Source: CAVUUN01 sp964421755
Lineage (GTDB): Bacteria > Acidobacteriota > UBA6911 > RPQK01
Direction: 5' to 3'
DNA: 64,000 nucleotides
NCBI GenBank assembly: GCA_964421755.1
Contig: CAYQYP010000368.1
Span: 57,324 to 121,323, forward strand
Position 1 is the first letter of the stretch. Each line of letters starts with the position of its first letter. Positions 18,112 to 27,452 of the stretch are shown piece after piece. Under the pieces are notes generated by a model. The model was not told the DNA's origin. It did not search any database and saw nothing but the letters and a program-made list of their open reading frames with translations. A program made the translations under genes and the position numbers.

Positions 18112-18540
18112 CTACTCGGCGTCAAGTTTGGTGGCGCGGTAGGTTTCAAAGTAAAGGTTCTCCACCTGCTGTAGCGCCTGGGGATCCGCCGCAGCGAGTG
18201 CAGATGCGACAGTGTCTTGCCGTTCCAGCACGGAAGCGAAATTCGCCCGAGCGTGCGGGTCTTCAACCGCCTGCGCCAGGCGGGCGAGCTGTTGGAAGTA
18301 GCGCGACGCGTGTTGCCCAGCCAGTCCGTAGTTCTTCCGGTTCACCTCAACGTACATGAGGGCCGCCGTATCCCGAATCGCTGCCATCTCGGATTCCGTG
18401 CGCAGGCGTGCCGTCTGCTGTTGCTCGGCCTCGAGCTGCCGCTGGACACGCCCGACGCGGTACTGCCCCAGCAGCAAGCCGAGAAGGAGGGCCACAAGCA
18501 GGGCGGCCGCGATCATCATCGGTTTGCGTAGCTTTTCCAT
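18112..18540 (-). CDS. Membrane-anchored coiled-coil protein, unknown function
   Basis: This 142-residue protein has one N-terminal membrane segment (MMIAAALLVALLLGLLLGQY, residues 8-27). A Glu/Gln/Arg-rich predicted coiled coil follows (about 30-52) and then a helical domain. I do not recognise the family. The architecture suggests a protein tethered to the inner membrane with a periplasmic helical body. It is an isolated leftward gene with a hairpin after its stop and a divergent methyltransferase upstream. Confidence 0.7.
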   Translation of the reverse strand: MEKLRKPMMIAAALLVALLLGLLLGQYRVGRVQRQLEAEQQQTARLRTESEMAAIRDTAALMYVEVNRKNYGLAGQHASRYFQQLARLAQAVEDPHARANFASVLERQDTVASALAAADPQALQQVENLYFETYRATKLDAE

Positions 18541-18654
18541 AGTGCCGGCCTATTATTCTCGTCCCGTTTGGGTCGCCGGGGACCTGTTCTTGCACCATGA
18601 TATCCGGATTGATCGGGGCTGCAAATAAAGCGTCGGTGAAGCGCGGCCGCACGG

Positions 18655-18683
18655 TTCACACCCGTGGATCTGGATGTTAAGCT
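18655..18683 (+). promoter_or_regulatory. Candidate promoter of the methyltransferase gene
   Basis: TTCACA (18655-18660), 17 bases, then TAAGCT (18678-18683) with TG one base before it. The ATG lies 20 bases after the -10, leaving a very short leader. Confidence 0.45.
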
Positions 18684-18703
18684 GATCCAAGGCCGCGACG
18701 ACC

Positions 18704-19696
18704 ATGAACCAGACAAAAGAGCAACTTGACCCGATAGATCGACTCGTAGACGGTTTCCGCACGGCACAGATTGTAATGACGGCAAACCGCCTGGGTGTCT
18801 TTGCACTTCTTGACCGGGGCTCTTTGAAAGCCTCGGAGATCTCGGATGGCCTGCAGGTCAGCATGAGAGGCATCACGATACTTTGTGATGCCCTGGTCAG
18901 CCTCGAGCTCCTGGGAAAGGAAGGCGACCGCTATCGAAACAGCCAGATTGCGCTGGAGTATTTGCTCCCATCCTCCCCGCTCGGCAAATCCGCGCTGTTG
19001 CTGCATTCCGCACGGCTGTACAACCGCTGGGGCAAGCTTTACGAGACGGTAAAGCAGGGAAAACCGCTGGAGGAGGAAACGGGCGATCCCGGGCTGTCCA
19101 GAAACGACGCCGACTTCGCCCGTGCGATGGCCGATTCCGCCAGAATCCCAGCCCGGGAGACGGCTTCGGAGCTTGATTTAAAGGGCGTGCGTCGCCTGCT
19201 CGACGTAGGGGGTGGCCCCGGCACTTTCGCAATCGAGATCGCCAAGGCAAATCCCGACCTGTCAGTTGTCGTGATGGACTCCGAAAAGACTCTCCAGGTA
19301 GCGGCCGGGAATGTGAAGGCAGCCGGCCTATCCAACCGCATCACTTTCAAGATCGGCGACGCATTCCAGGACGATCCGGGACGAGACTTCGATTTTGTCC
19401 TGCTTTCAAACGTGGTGCACAGTTATTCCGCCGAAGAAAACCGGGAATTGATTGGGCGCTGCGCGCTCGCTTTGCGACCCGGGGGCCAAATTTGTCTGAA
19501 AGACTTCGTTTTGAACTCCGATCGCACGTCCCCCGTCGGAGCTGCGCTGTTCGCGGTGAACATGCTGGTGAATACCGAGGGAGGCAACTGCTATACCCTG
19601 GAGGAGATGCGCTCCTGGTTCGAGGCGGCAGGAATCGAATACGAGGAAGCGCGCCCGGTCTCCCGATACTCGATGCTGGTCCTCGGACGGAAGTAA
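18704..19696 (+). CDS. SAM-dependent methyltransferase (O-methyltransferase type 2)
   Basis: This 330-residue protein has an N-terminal winged-helix dimerisation domain (about residues 10-95). A Rossmann domain follows, with the SAM loop LLDVGGGPGTFAIEIA near residue 168, the acidic VVMDSEKTL strand end, IGDAFQDD, and CLKDFVLNSDRTSP after the fourth strand. This is the layout of small-molecule O-methyltransferases of the hydroxyneurosporene/acetylserotonin type. Substrate unknown. Its stop lies two bases before the heptamer array at 19701. Confidence 0.87.
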   Translation: MNQTKEQLDPIDRLVDGFRTAQIVMTANRLGVFALLDRGSLKASEISDGLQVSMRGITILCDALVSLELLGKEGDRYRNSQIALEYLLPSSPLGKSALLLHSARLYNRWGKLYETVKQGKPLEEETGDPGLSRNDADFARAMADSARIPARETASELDLKGVRRLLDVGGGPGTFAIEIAKANPDLSVVVMDSEKTLQVAAGNVKAAGLSNRITFKIGDAFQDDPGRDFDFVLLSNVVHSYSAEENRELIGRCALALRPGGQICLKDFVLNSDRTSPVGAALFAVNMLVNTEGGNCYTLEEMRSWFEAAGIEYEEARPVSRYSMLVLGRK

Positions 19697-19700
19697 TGAC

Positions 19701-19884
19701 GGCGGGCAGACGGCAACGGGCAGACGGCAACGGGCAAAGGGCAGCGGGCGGAGGGCAGTAGGCGGAGGGCAGTGGGCAGTGCGCAGTGCGCAGTGGTCCT
19801 TGCGTCTGCACTGCTGTTGCCTGTTCTTCAACCTTTTCCCGCCCGCAACCTTCCCTTCCCGCCGCCTTCTGCCTTCTGCCTTTA
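19701..19884. repeat. Heptamer tandem array with inverted partner
   Basis: Fourteen degenerate 7-bp units (consensus AGTGGGC/GGCAGTG) fill 19701-19798. About 65 bases later three units of GCCTTCT (19864-19884) run in the opposite sense, since the complement of GCCTTCT is AGAAGGC. The purine-rich arm comes first. The array overlaps the apparent N-terminus of the next gene. Confidence 0.85.
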
Positions 19885-21450
19885 CGAGCTGCTGGCCGAG
19901 ATTCTGCAAATTGGGGGTTTGCTGGCACTCGGATGTTCGATCTCGGTCTGGCTCGCCTGGCAGAAAACCAAGATCCCGCCAAAGCGGCCGTACGTGGTCC
20001 TAGCCGCCGAACCACTGCTCTTTTCGTATGCGCTCGTCTGCGGCCTGATCCTCGAGTACCCGAGCTTGCTGACGATCAGCCTTCTCGACTTTCTCCACGA
20101 CTACGGCGTTTTCTGGGCCTCTGCCCTGCTGATCTATTGCCTCCTGCTGGCTGCCGTAGCGATTGGCTACCTTGCCGGGGGGACGCAGGGCCTGGCGCGT
20201 CTGTTGCTCTTCGCGCTGGCTTGGATGGGCATCGGATGGTGGATCGCTCAACCAGCCGGCGTGCGGCCCGGCCAGTCAAGTGCCAACAGCGTGGTCATCC
20301 TGGGCTTTGACTCCCTCTCCCAGGAAACAGACGATCTCGAGCTTCTTCGCAAATACGTCGACGAGGCAGGCGGAACCTGGTTTCAACACCCGGTGACACC
20401 CGCGCTCCTGACAAACCCCGTCTGGACTTGCATCCTGGCTGGTCAACCAGCCAGCCAGACCGGGGTTTTCTACATCAACCAGATCGCCGACTGGGAGCAG
20501 ATCCCCGACCATCTCGTCGCGCGGGCCAAACGGGCGAAATACGCAACGTTCAGCTTCTTCTCCGACAAGTTCACGACTTACGTCGGCAGCATGGCCGGAT
20601 TCGACGATGATCGGAGCGGGCCGATCGGCTGGAAGCAGGCGACAACATCGCACATCAAGAATTCCAGCTTCCTCCTGCCGCCGCTGCTTTCTATCCTTCC
20701 GCAGCTTCCCTGGGCCAGGACTCCCCGGAATCAATCGGGAACGTTCACTTACGACGTGCGTCAAGAGATCGTTGAGATTCTAACCGCCGGGACATCCAGC
20801 TCGAAGAGCCTGGTCATCGCGCACCTGGATTTCCTGCATCAACCCCGTTACCCCAGTTACTCGGAGCTGGACTCGGAGGAATCAAGAATCATCCGAGCCG
20901 CCAGGGCCGGAGCATTGTTGGACCACAGTGTTAACTGGCAGATGCCCGTGCGACCCGGTGAACCCCTCCCAATCTATGCGCGGAAAGGCAGGCAACTGCA
21001 GCAGGTTGTTGTCGAATGCCTGCGGACCACGGGCTTCCTCGAGCCAAGGAGAAACAACAAGCTCGTGATCCTCTCGGACCACGGACCACGCACCGGAATG
21101 ACGCCCGACAATTTCGGGATGCCAAGTATTACCGAGTCCCGTTAATCGGTTTCAACACCGCCAAGCGGGACCCGTCCGAACCGATCTCATTGATCGACAT
21201 CGCGGACTTGATTGGTTTAGCCAATGCCGCCTCTCAAAGCCCGGCCGACCCGGTCGTGGAGTACACAAACTGCTCACCATTGGAGTGGACGCGGTTCATG
21301 CAGGAATCGCAATGGCAGGCCGATGGGACCACGCGGATGGTCCCTGAGATACTGCGAAGTGTCTCAAAGCGTCTTCGCGGTTACCGGCCCTACGGCGTTC
21401 ATCCCGGATACTTCCAGGTTCCGCCGAACGAATCCGCCCGGGCGCGGTAG
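19772..21450 (+). pseudogene. Alkaline-phosphatase-fold membrane protein, frameshifted
   Basis: The first part (19772-21145) has four or five membrane segments and then a hydrolase-like domain with VVILGFDSLS and LVILSDHGPR, as in sulfatase/LTA-synthase-fold enzymes. At 21116-21121 the frame shifts. NFG should continue as DAKYYRVPLIGFNTAKRD and SLIDIADLIGLA, typical C-terminal sulfatase sequence, in the frame read from 21121 to 21450. Restoring one G in the GGG run at 21116-21118 rejoins the frames into about 559 residues. The start is uncertain: the ATG at 19772 lies inside a heptamer array, and the true start may be a downstream non-ATG codon. Substrate unknown. Confidence 0.7.
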
Positions 21451-21542
21451 GGCGACCAGACGCCACGGGTCCTTTCCACGTCGGAAATAGTTGTCCTGCT
21501 TGCGGCGCTTTTCCGCTAACATGGCTGCTCCGAGGGCCACGG

Positions 21543-23162
21543 ATGAGTGCAAAACAACGGGAGCAGCCGGCAAAGTTTGGATCGGAACCCAATTCGGCAC
21601 GCCTGCTCTGGACAGCTCTCTTTCTCGCCTTCGGGGCGTACGCGGCGCTGTTCATCTACAAGACCAGTTTCGTGATCGACGGCGTCAGGTACTTCTCGCT
21701 GTTTGATGACGCGATGGTGGCGATGAAGTATGGCCACAACCTCGCCGCAGGCCATGGGCTGCTTTGGAATCCCGGCGAACCGCCCGTCGAGGGAGTGACC
21801 GACCCACTCTGGGTCTTGTACATGGGCCTGCTCCACCTTCTGCCGGTATCCGTGGCAAAGCTTAGCCTCCTGGTGCAGACGACTTCAGCGGTACTTCTTT
21901 TCCTCAACTTGCTGGTTATCCGCCGAATAGCCGAGCGAGTTACCAGTACCGGGTTTGCGGGAGCCTTCTACGCGGCCGTCCTCACAGCCTTTTACTACCC
22001 CCTGAATAACTGGTCGTTGCAGGGCATGGAGGTAGGGTTGCTGGCTCTGATCGTCAGCCTAGCCGCCCTGCTTGCACTCGCCGGACAGCGGACAACCGGT
22101 TCGCTTCACCAGTTGTACCTGCTTCTCGGTGCGGCGACCCTGGTGAGGATGGATGCGGCGGTTGTCTGTCTCTCGGTCTGTCTCTTCCTTGCTTGGAGCG
22201 AGCCCAACTGGCGGCGAAAGCACCTGCTCATCGGCCTCGGTTGGCTGCTCGCGTTCCTGGCGCTCCAAACAACCGCCCGTTGGCTCTACTACGGCGAAGT
22301 GTTGCCCAATACTTACTATCTCAAGATGGTGGGATATCCGGCATTGGGAAGAATCAAGCGCGGATTTTCCGTCGCCGGAGAGATGCTCTTTCGACTGAAT
22401 CCAATCCTGATCATTGCCACGGCTTTCGTTGTATGGAAAGAGGGCCGAAAGGAACTGCGGCTACTGGCTTTTATGATCCTCGGGCAGTTTGCATACTCGG
22501 TTTACGTGGGCGGAGACGCATGGGAGATGCTGGGCGGCGCCAACAGATATATTTGCGTGGCAATGCCACTGTTCTTTGTGTTGTTTTCACATTCTCTCTT
22601 CACGCTGGCCTCCCGGCTGAAGGACGACCGGATCAAGCGGAGAATTCTCCTTGCTCTTGTACCGTTTGCGCTAGTTACCTTCAACTGGACAGCCGGTCGT
22701 TACTGGCTTCGCGAGTGGCTCCTGCTGACGCCACCCACGCAGGTGACAGAGAACGCACACTGGGTAAGCGTGGCTCTCCAACTGAAAGAAATCACCGAGC
22801 CGGATGCCACTATCGCGGTTATCTGGGCGGGTTCAATCCCTTACTTCTCTGACCGAAACTGCGTAGACATGCTGGGCAAGAGCGACAAGTACATTGCCCA
22901 CCTGCCGATGCGCCGTCTCCTGATGGGCTTCTACCCCGGCCACATGAAGTGGAACTACGCTTACTCGATCGGAAGACTGCGACCAGACGTGGTCGCACAG
23001 ATCTGGATGAACCGCGCCGAAGCTCGTCCTTTCGTCGAAGCGTGGTACGTCCCCCTGGACACGGGACGACTCTCCGTTTCTCTTCGCAGGGATTCAACGA
23101 GAATTCGGTGGCAAAAGGTCCGGGAACTGCTGCGAACTAACCGCGCGCCCCGATCTTCTTGA
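21543..23162 (+). CDS. Polytopic GT-C-like membrane protein
   Basis: This 539-residue protein has about ten membrane segments. It carries an early acidic loop, FDDAMVAMKYGHNLAAGHGLLWNPGEPPVEGVTDPLW, placed like the catalytic DD/DE loop of GT-C glycosyltransferases that use lipid-linked sugars. The C-terminal soluble domain starts near residue 400. By pattern it resembles arabinosyl/mannosyl-transferase-like proteins; sugar and acceptor are unknown. It follows the frameshifted phosphatase-fold gene by 92 bp, so the two may modify the same envelope polymer. Its 3' end overlaps the convergent HEAT gene by 26 bp. Confidence 0.7.
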   Translation: MSAKQREQPAKFGSEPNSARLLWTALFLAFGAYAALFIYKTSFVIDGVRYFSLFDDAMVAMKYGHNLAAGHGLLWNPGEPPVEGVTDPLWVLYMGLLHLLPVSVAKLSLLVQTTSAVLLFLNLLVIRRIAERVTSTGFAGAFYAAVLTAFYYPLNNWSLQGMEVGLLALIVSLAALLALAGQRTTGSLHQLYLLLGAATLVRMDAAVVCLSVCLFLAWSEPNWRRKHLLIGLGWLLAFLALQTTARWLYYGEVLPNTYYLKMVGYPALGRIKRGFSVAGEMLFRLNPILIIATAFVVWKEGRKELRLLAFMILGQFAYSVYVGGDAWEMLGGANRYICVAMPLFFVLFSHSLFTLASRLKDDRIKRRILLALVPFALVTFNWTAGRYWLREWLLLTPPTQVTENAHWVSVALQLKEITEPDATIAVIWAGSIPYFSDRNCVDMLGKSDKYIAHLPMRRLLMGFYPGHMKWNYAYSIGRLRPDVVAQIWMNRAEARPFVEAWYVPLDTGRLSVSLRRDSTRIRWQKVRELLRTNRAPRSS

Positions 23163-23868
23163 GCGCCCCATCGCGCGTCAGGAAAAAGCCTTCGGGCAGC
23201 GTCTCCTCAACCTTCGGCCGATAGCCCCGCACGCTCCATCCCAGTTCGGACAGCCGATCGAGGATGTGGGCCTTGATCCGCGGGCGTTCGAGCGACGCGA
23301 GATAGCATTCGAGAATCAGGTTCCGGCTCTCCTCGTCATCCAGCTTGAACAGGTAATCCAGGGCGGCCAGCAGGACGTCGTCGTCTTCGTGCTCCAAAAA
23401 CAGTTCGATCGTCTTGCGCAGGGTTGGGGAGTGCAGGGAGTCGGACAGGCGTATGAGCTGCGCGGTCGGATCCGAGCTGGCAGGCGGGTTGTCCCACTGG
23501 TACTTCAGGATTTCTTCAGTTTTTTCCGCTAACTGCTCGGCACCGAGATAGGACTGCAGTGCCCGGAAAGGCCAGTAAACTTGCCTTTGCCGTTTCAGGA
23601 AACGCACGATCGGGGGCACGGCTCGATCTCCCATCTGAATGAGCCAGGAAAGGACCTCTTCTTTTTCCTCCTCGTCCTGCCGGGAAGGCGACGCCGCAAT
23701 CGAGAAGCGGTCAAGAAGCGCGAGAATCGATTCTTCGGTTCCCATATCGCGCAGTTTCCGCGCGGCATTGATCCGGTTAGCCGGATCTCCATGGGGTTCC
23801 TTGACCTTCTTGCGAAGCCGTTCGATTTGCTGTTGGGGTGACGGGCGGAAGAATGAGAGCAGGTCCAT
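23137..23868 (-). CDS. HEAT-repeat-like helical protein
   Basis: This 243-residue soluble protein is entirely helical in appearance. It has repeated units such as RINAARKLRDMGTEESILAL and DDDVLLAALDYLFKLDDEES that fit HEAT/PBS-lyase-like repeats. There is no catalytic motif or signal peptide. A scaffold or protein-binding role is likely but unproven. The gene overlaps its convergent neighbour by 26 bp and is divergent from the quinone oxidoreductase. Confidence 0.7.
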   Translation of the reverse strand: MDLLSFFRPSPQQQIERLRKKVKEPHGDPANRINAARKLRDMGTEESILALLDRFSIAASPSRQDEEEKEEVLSWLIQMGDRAVPPIVRFLKRQRQVYWPFRALQSYLGAEQLAEKTEEILKYQWDNPPASSDPTAQLIRLSDSLHSPTLRKTIELFLEHEDDDVLLAALDYLFKLDDEESRNLILECYLASLERPRIKAHILDRLSELGWSVRGYRPKVEETLPEGFFLTRDGALKKIGARG

Positions 23869-23943
23869 GTTCTAGTCCGGCAGTATACACCTTAAACGCC
23901 CCAAGAGTCAGCGGTTAGCGGACCGGGGTGTTATCCTGACTCT

Positions 23944-24930
23944 ATGAAAGCGATCATAATTAAGGAGTTCGGTGGTCCGGAAGTCCTCGCGCCTGCCGAT
24001 ATCCCCGAACCGGAGTTGGGGCTGGACGACCTGCTCGTGCAGGTCAAAGCAACCGCGGTAAACCGGGCGGACCTTCTGCAGCGACAGGGCCGGTATCCCG
24101 CGCCTCCGGGCACACGGAGCGACGTCCCCGGACTGGAGTTCGCCGGCACCGTCGAGGCCACCGGGACACGCCAGATCCGGTATCAACGAGGGCAAAGGGT
24201 CATGGGACTCTTGCCGGGTGGTGGCTATGCCGAACGAGTTGTTGTCCATGCCGATCTGGCTATCCCGATCCCTGACCGCCTGACCTTCGAGCAGGCCGCA
24301 GCGGTGCCCGAAGCCTACGCAACCGCGTACGATGCCCTGTTTCTGCAGATGGGTCTTTCGGTGGGCGAATCAGTTCTCATTCACGCCGTTGGAAGCGGAG
24401 TGGGAGTCGCGGCCCTTCAGATGGCAAAACAGGCGGGCGCAACGGTCTTCGGCACAGCGGGGTCTGATGAAAAACTCAAGAAAGCAGGCGATCTCGGACT
24501 GGATTTCGGCATCAACTACCGAACCGGGGATTTCGAACAGACGATAACCGAGCGGACGGGCAAGCGGGGAGTTGAAGTCATCCTGGACCTGGTCGGTGCA
24601 GCCCACTGGCCGAAAAACCTCACCTCGCTGGCAATCGGCGGAAGGATGATCGTGGTCGGGCTGACCGGAGGCGCAAAAGCCGAAACCAATCTCGCCGTCA
24701 TCCTCAACAGACGGCTGAAAGTCGTTGGGACGGTTCTTCGTTCCCGGTCACTGCACGAGAAGATGAAGGTCACCGCCGCCTTCGAACGCCAGATAGTTCC
24801 GCTCCTCGCCTCGGGTGCCATGGAGCCTATCATCGATCGCGTCTACAACCTGGAGCAGGCCGCGGAAGCGCATGACTACGTGAGCAAAAACCTGAATTTC
24901 GGGAAGGTGGTGCTCCGGGTGGGCAGCTGA
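23944..24930 (+). CDS. NAD(P)H:quinone oxidoreductase, PIG3-like MDR family
   Basis: This 328-residue medium-chain reductase lacks zinc ligands. It has the N-terminal GroES-like fold with VNRADLLQRQGRYPAPPG and PGLEFAGTV, then the Rossmann part AVGSGVGVAALQMAKQAGATVFGTAGSDEKL. The RADLLQRxGxYPPPPG pattern is typical of the PIG3-type quinone oxidoreductases. It probably reduces quinones or similar enones with NADPH. Its TGA stop is the first TGA of the octamer array that follows. Confidence 0.88.
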   Translation: MKAIIIKEFGGPEVLAPADIPEPELGLDDLLVQVKATAVNRADLLQRQGRYPAPPGTRSDVPGLEFAGTVEATGTRQIRYQRGQRVMGLLPGGGYAERVVVHADLAIPIPDRLTFEQAAAVPEAYATAYDALFLQMGLSVGESVLIHAVGSGVGVAALQMAKQAGATVFGTAGSDEKLKKAGDLGLDFGINYRTGDFEQTITERTGKRGVEVILDLVGAAHWPKNLTSLAIGGRMIVVGLTGGAKAETNLAVILNRRLKVVGTVLRSRSLHEKMKVTAAFERQIVPLLASGAMEPIIDRVYNLEQAAEAHDYVSKNLNFGKVVLRVGS

Positions 24931-25062
24931 CCGGCTGACCAGCTGACCGGCTAATGGTGGACAGCGTGGACAATGTGGACTCAGTCGACCCAAAACTAAT
25001 TGTGCACAGGTCCACAGTCTAGAAGTCAGCAGGTCAGCTGGTCAGCCGGTCAGCTGGTTAGC
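24926..25062. repeat. Nested inverted tandem arrays between convergent genes
   Basis: Outer arms are 8-bp units: GCTGACCG-type at 24926-24957 (4 units) and GGTCAGCT-type at 25031-25062 (4 units). Inside them are 9-bp GTGGACAAT-type units (24957-24992) and a short opposite-sense partner around 25003-25018. The array contains the stop of the quinone oxidoreductase gene (24928-24930) and of the RNA methyltransferase gene (25058-25060). It probably forms a long imperfect hairpin in transcripts from both sides. Confidence 0.85.
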
Positions 25063-26455
25063 TGTTTCGCTCCAGCAGCGCGACGGTCTCGATATGGTAG
25101 GTCTGGGGAAACATGTCCACCGGCTGGACCCGAGCAACGCGGTACGATGCGCTGAGGATCTTGAGGTCCCGTGCCTGGGTTGCCGGGTTGCAGCTTACGT
25201 ACACGACTCTTGGCGCCTTCAATTCCTCAATTGTGCGATACAGCTCGGGATGAAGGCCCGACCTCGGGGGATCGAGAACCACCAGATCGGGCGCGATTCC
25301 CCGCTGACGGACAATCTCCAATGCAGCCGTCGCGTCGGCGGCGGCGAAATCACAGTTGACGATATTGTTGCGGCGCGCGTTGGCACGGGCAAGCTCGACC
25401 GACGGGGTGTGGTTTTCGACGCCGAGAACCGACCGTGCCCGCGCGGCGATGGACAGCGCTATGCCTCCGGTCCCGCAATATAGATCAAGCACCGACTGAC
25501 TGCCGTTCAGCGACGAAAACTCCGCCACCGCCTCGTACAGTTTGGCCGCCTGTTCGGTGTTCGGCTGGAAAAACGTCGTGGGCCCGATCGTAAAACTAAT
25601 CTGACCAATGCTATCGGAGATTGCCCCGGTGCCGTGGAAAATCACCTGCGCTCCGACCGGCGATGGCGAACGGGTAGTGTTGACGATGTTCACAAAAGTC
25701 GAGATTTTAGGAAAACAGCCGACCAGGAGTTCCTTGATCTCTTCCATCCTGTCCGGCGCGCTGGCACTGGTCACGAGGGCGACCATGACCTCTCCGGTGG
25801 CGCGCGAGTTGCGGATGATCAGGTTGCGAAGGAACCCGCTACGTTGCCTGGTGTCGTACGCGCTCCAGTTGCGGGCCCGAGCCAACCGCCTCACCTGGTT
25901 GACGATCTCGGCCGAAGGCGGTTCCTGGAGATGACAGATTTCGAGATCCAGGACTTTGTCGAAGCGTTCAGGGACGTGCAGGCCGAGCGCTACCGCCTTC
26001 TCAATCGGCTGCCCGGATGCGATCTCTTCTCGGGTCAGCCACCGCCCGGGCGAAAAAGTGAACTCCATCTTGTTGCGGTAGTAGTAGATCGCTTGGGCCC
26101 CGAGGACCGGAAGGACCTCCACGTCGGTAAGCCCGCCGATGCGGCGAAACAGATCGTCAACGTGCTGTCTCTTGAATTCAAGTTGAGCCGCGTAGTCGAC
26201 ATTCTGCCAACTGCAGCCGCCGCAGGTGCCGAAATACGGACAGCGCGCCTGTACACGAGCCGGAGACGAGCGTAACAGGTCCACCAGCTCGGCTTCGGCG
26301 TGCCGCCGCTTCTTTTTCGAGATACGCGCCATGATGCGGTCGCCGGGGACCGCGCCTCGCACAAAGACCACGAAGTCGCCCACATGGGCGACACTCAGCC
26401 CCTCGAACGCGGCAGATTCAATCTCGAGTTCCAGCAAATCGCCCTTCGCGACCAT
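25058..26455 (-). CDS. rlmD: 23S rRNA (uracil-5-)-methyltransferase, RlmD/RumA type
   Basis: This 465-residue enzyme has an N-terminal TRAM domain (residues 5-62). Iron-sulfur cysteines lie in RCPYFGTCGGCSWQ plus EICHLQ. The methyltransferase domain has LDLYCGTGGIALSIA, LDPPRSGLHPEL and the catalytic cysteine in VYVSCNPATQARDL. It methylates C5 of uridine in RNA, most likely 23S rRNA; the exact position (U1939 or U747) cannot be told. The stop codon TAA is part of the tandem array at the 3' end. Confidence 0.88.
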   Translation of the reverse strand: MVAKGDLLELEIESAAFEGLSVAHVGDFVVFVRGAVPGDRIMARISKKKRRHAEAELVDLLRSSPARVQARCPYFGTCGGCSWQNVDYAAQLEFKRQHVDDLFRRIGGLTDVEVLPVLGAQAIYYYRNKMEFTFSPGRWLTREEIASGQPIEKAVALGLHVPERFDKVLDLEICHLQEPPSAEIVNQVRRLARARNWSAYDTRQRSGFLRNLIIRNSRATGEVMVALVTSASAPDRMEEIKELLVGCFPKISTFVNIVNTTRSPSPVGAQVIFHGTGAISDSIGQISFTIGPTTFFQPNTEQAAKLYEAVAEFSSLNGSQSVLDLYCGTGGIALSIAARARSVLGVENHTPSVELARANARRNNIVNCDFAAADATAALEIVRQRGIAPDLVVLDPPRSGLHPELYRTIEELKAPRVVYVSCNPATQARDLKILSASYRVARVQPVDMFPQTYHIETVALLERNS

Positions 26456-26553
26456 CCAACGATGATACCAGACGACCGCGGAATTCCCGGTTAACTCGGC
26501 GCCGGCCTTTGCCGTAAGATGTGGGTAGGCAAGTCTACTAGAGGAGGATAGCT

Positions 26554-27441
26554 ATGGGTTCAGCCGGAGTGAACAGGCGGGAGTTTCTGCGAACCTCAAC
26601 GGTTGCCGCCGCGGTGGCGCCACTAATCAGTCGAAATGCCGCGGCAGCTGGTGCGGGTGAGATCAAAAAAGCCGTCTTGATCGGGATGCTTCCCAAGCAG
26701 CTCAGCTACCTGGAGCGTTTCACCCTCGCGAAGCGGGTCGGGTTCGAGGGTCTGGAGACCCAGACAGTCACCGAGCCGGGCATCGTGCAGGAAATTAAGG
26801 AAGCGGCCGCACAGGCTGGGTTGAAGATCCATTCAGTGATGAACATGGACCACTGGAAGTATCCGCTCTCGAGTGCCGACCCCAAGGTTGTGGATCAGAG
26901 CGTCAAGGGGATGGAGACCTCGCTCCGAAACGCCAAAGACTGGGGCGCGGACGTCGTGCTTCTGGTGCCTGCGGTCGTCAACCCGGAAACCAGCTATAAG
27001 GACGCGTACACTCGGTCGCAGAAGCGAGTCAGAGACATGATCCCCCTCGCCAAAGAGCTCGGGGTGGTGATCGGGATTGAAGAGGTATGGAACAAGTTCC
27101 TACTCAGCCCGATCGAGTTTGCCCGGTATATAGACGAGCTCGACAGCCCATGGGTGAAAGCCTATTTCGACGTGGGGAACGTCGTGCTGTTCGGGTATCC
27201 GGAAGACTGGATTCGAACACTCGGCAAACGGATCGTCAAGCTGCACCTGAAAGACTTCAAATCCGAAACGAAGCAGTTCGTCCCGCTACGGGAAGGAAGT
27301 GTGAACTGGGTGCAGGTCCGAAAGGCGATTGACGAGGTGGGCTTCAAGGGCTTTGCAACCGTGGAGCTCGAGGGCGGCGACGAGGCGTATCTTCGCGAAG
27401 TGAGCGCCCGCGTCGACAAAATAATCGCTGGCGCCAGCTAA
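26554..27441 (+). CDS. Exported TIM-barrel sugar isomerase/epimerase-like protein
   Basis: This 295-residue protein has a twin-arginine signal (NRREFLRTSTVAAAVAPLI). A xylose-isomerase-like TIM barrel follows, with motifs EVWNKFLLSPIEFARYIDEL, VKAYFDVGNVV, VKLHLKDFK and ATVELEGGD carrying the expected metal-binding Glu, Asp and His residues. It resembles hexulose-6-phosphate or hydroxypyruvate isomerase-like proteins of secretory type. Substrate unknown; such proteins often act with exported Gfo/Idh oxidoreductases like those here. AGAGGAGG precedes the ATG, and a TTAACT-N18-TAAGAT promoter is possible at 26491-26520. Confidence 0.85.
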   Translation: MGSAGVNRREFLRTSTVAAAVAPLISRNAAAAGAGEIKKAVLIGMLPKQLSYLERFTLAKRVGFEGLETQTVTEPGIVQEIKEAAAQAGLKIHSVMNMDHWKYPLSSADPKVVDQSVKGMETSLRNAKDWGADVVLLVPAVVNPETSYKDAYTRSQKRVRDMIPLAKELGVVIGIEEVWNKFLLSPIEFARYIDELDSPWVKAYFDVGNVVLFGYPEDWIRTLGKRIVKLHLKDFKSETKQFVPLREGSVNWVQVRKAIDEVGFKGFATVELEGGDEAYLREVSARVDKIIAGAS

Positions 27442-27452
27442 GAAAAAGAACC

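Noticed and set aside
19701..19884. Tandem repeats considered as a CRISPR array
   Set aside because: Units are 7 bp and contiguous with no spacers; the same holds for the other arrays.
21116..21145. Stop of the phosphatase-fold gene considered as another selenocysteine codon
   Set aside because: The stop is TAA, and the continuation is in a different frame, so a frameshift is the right explanation.
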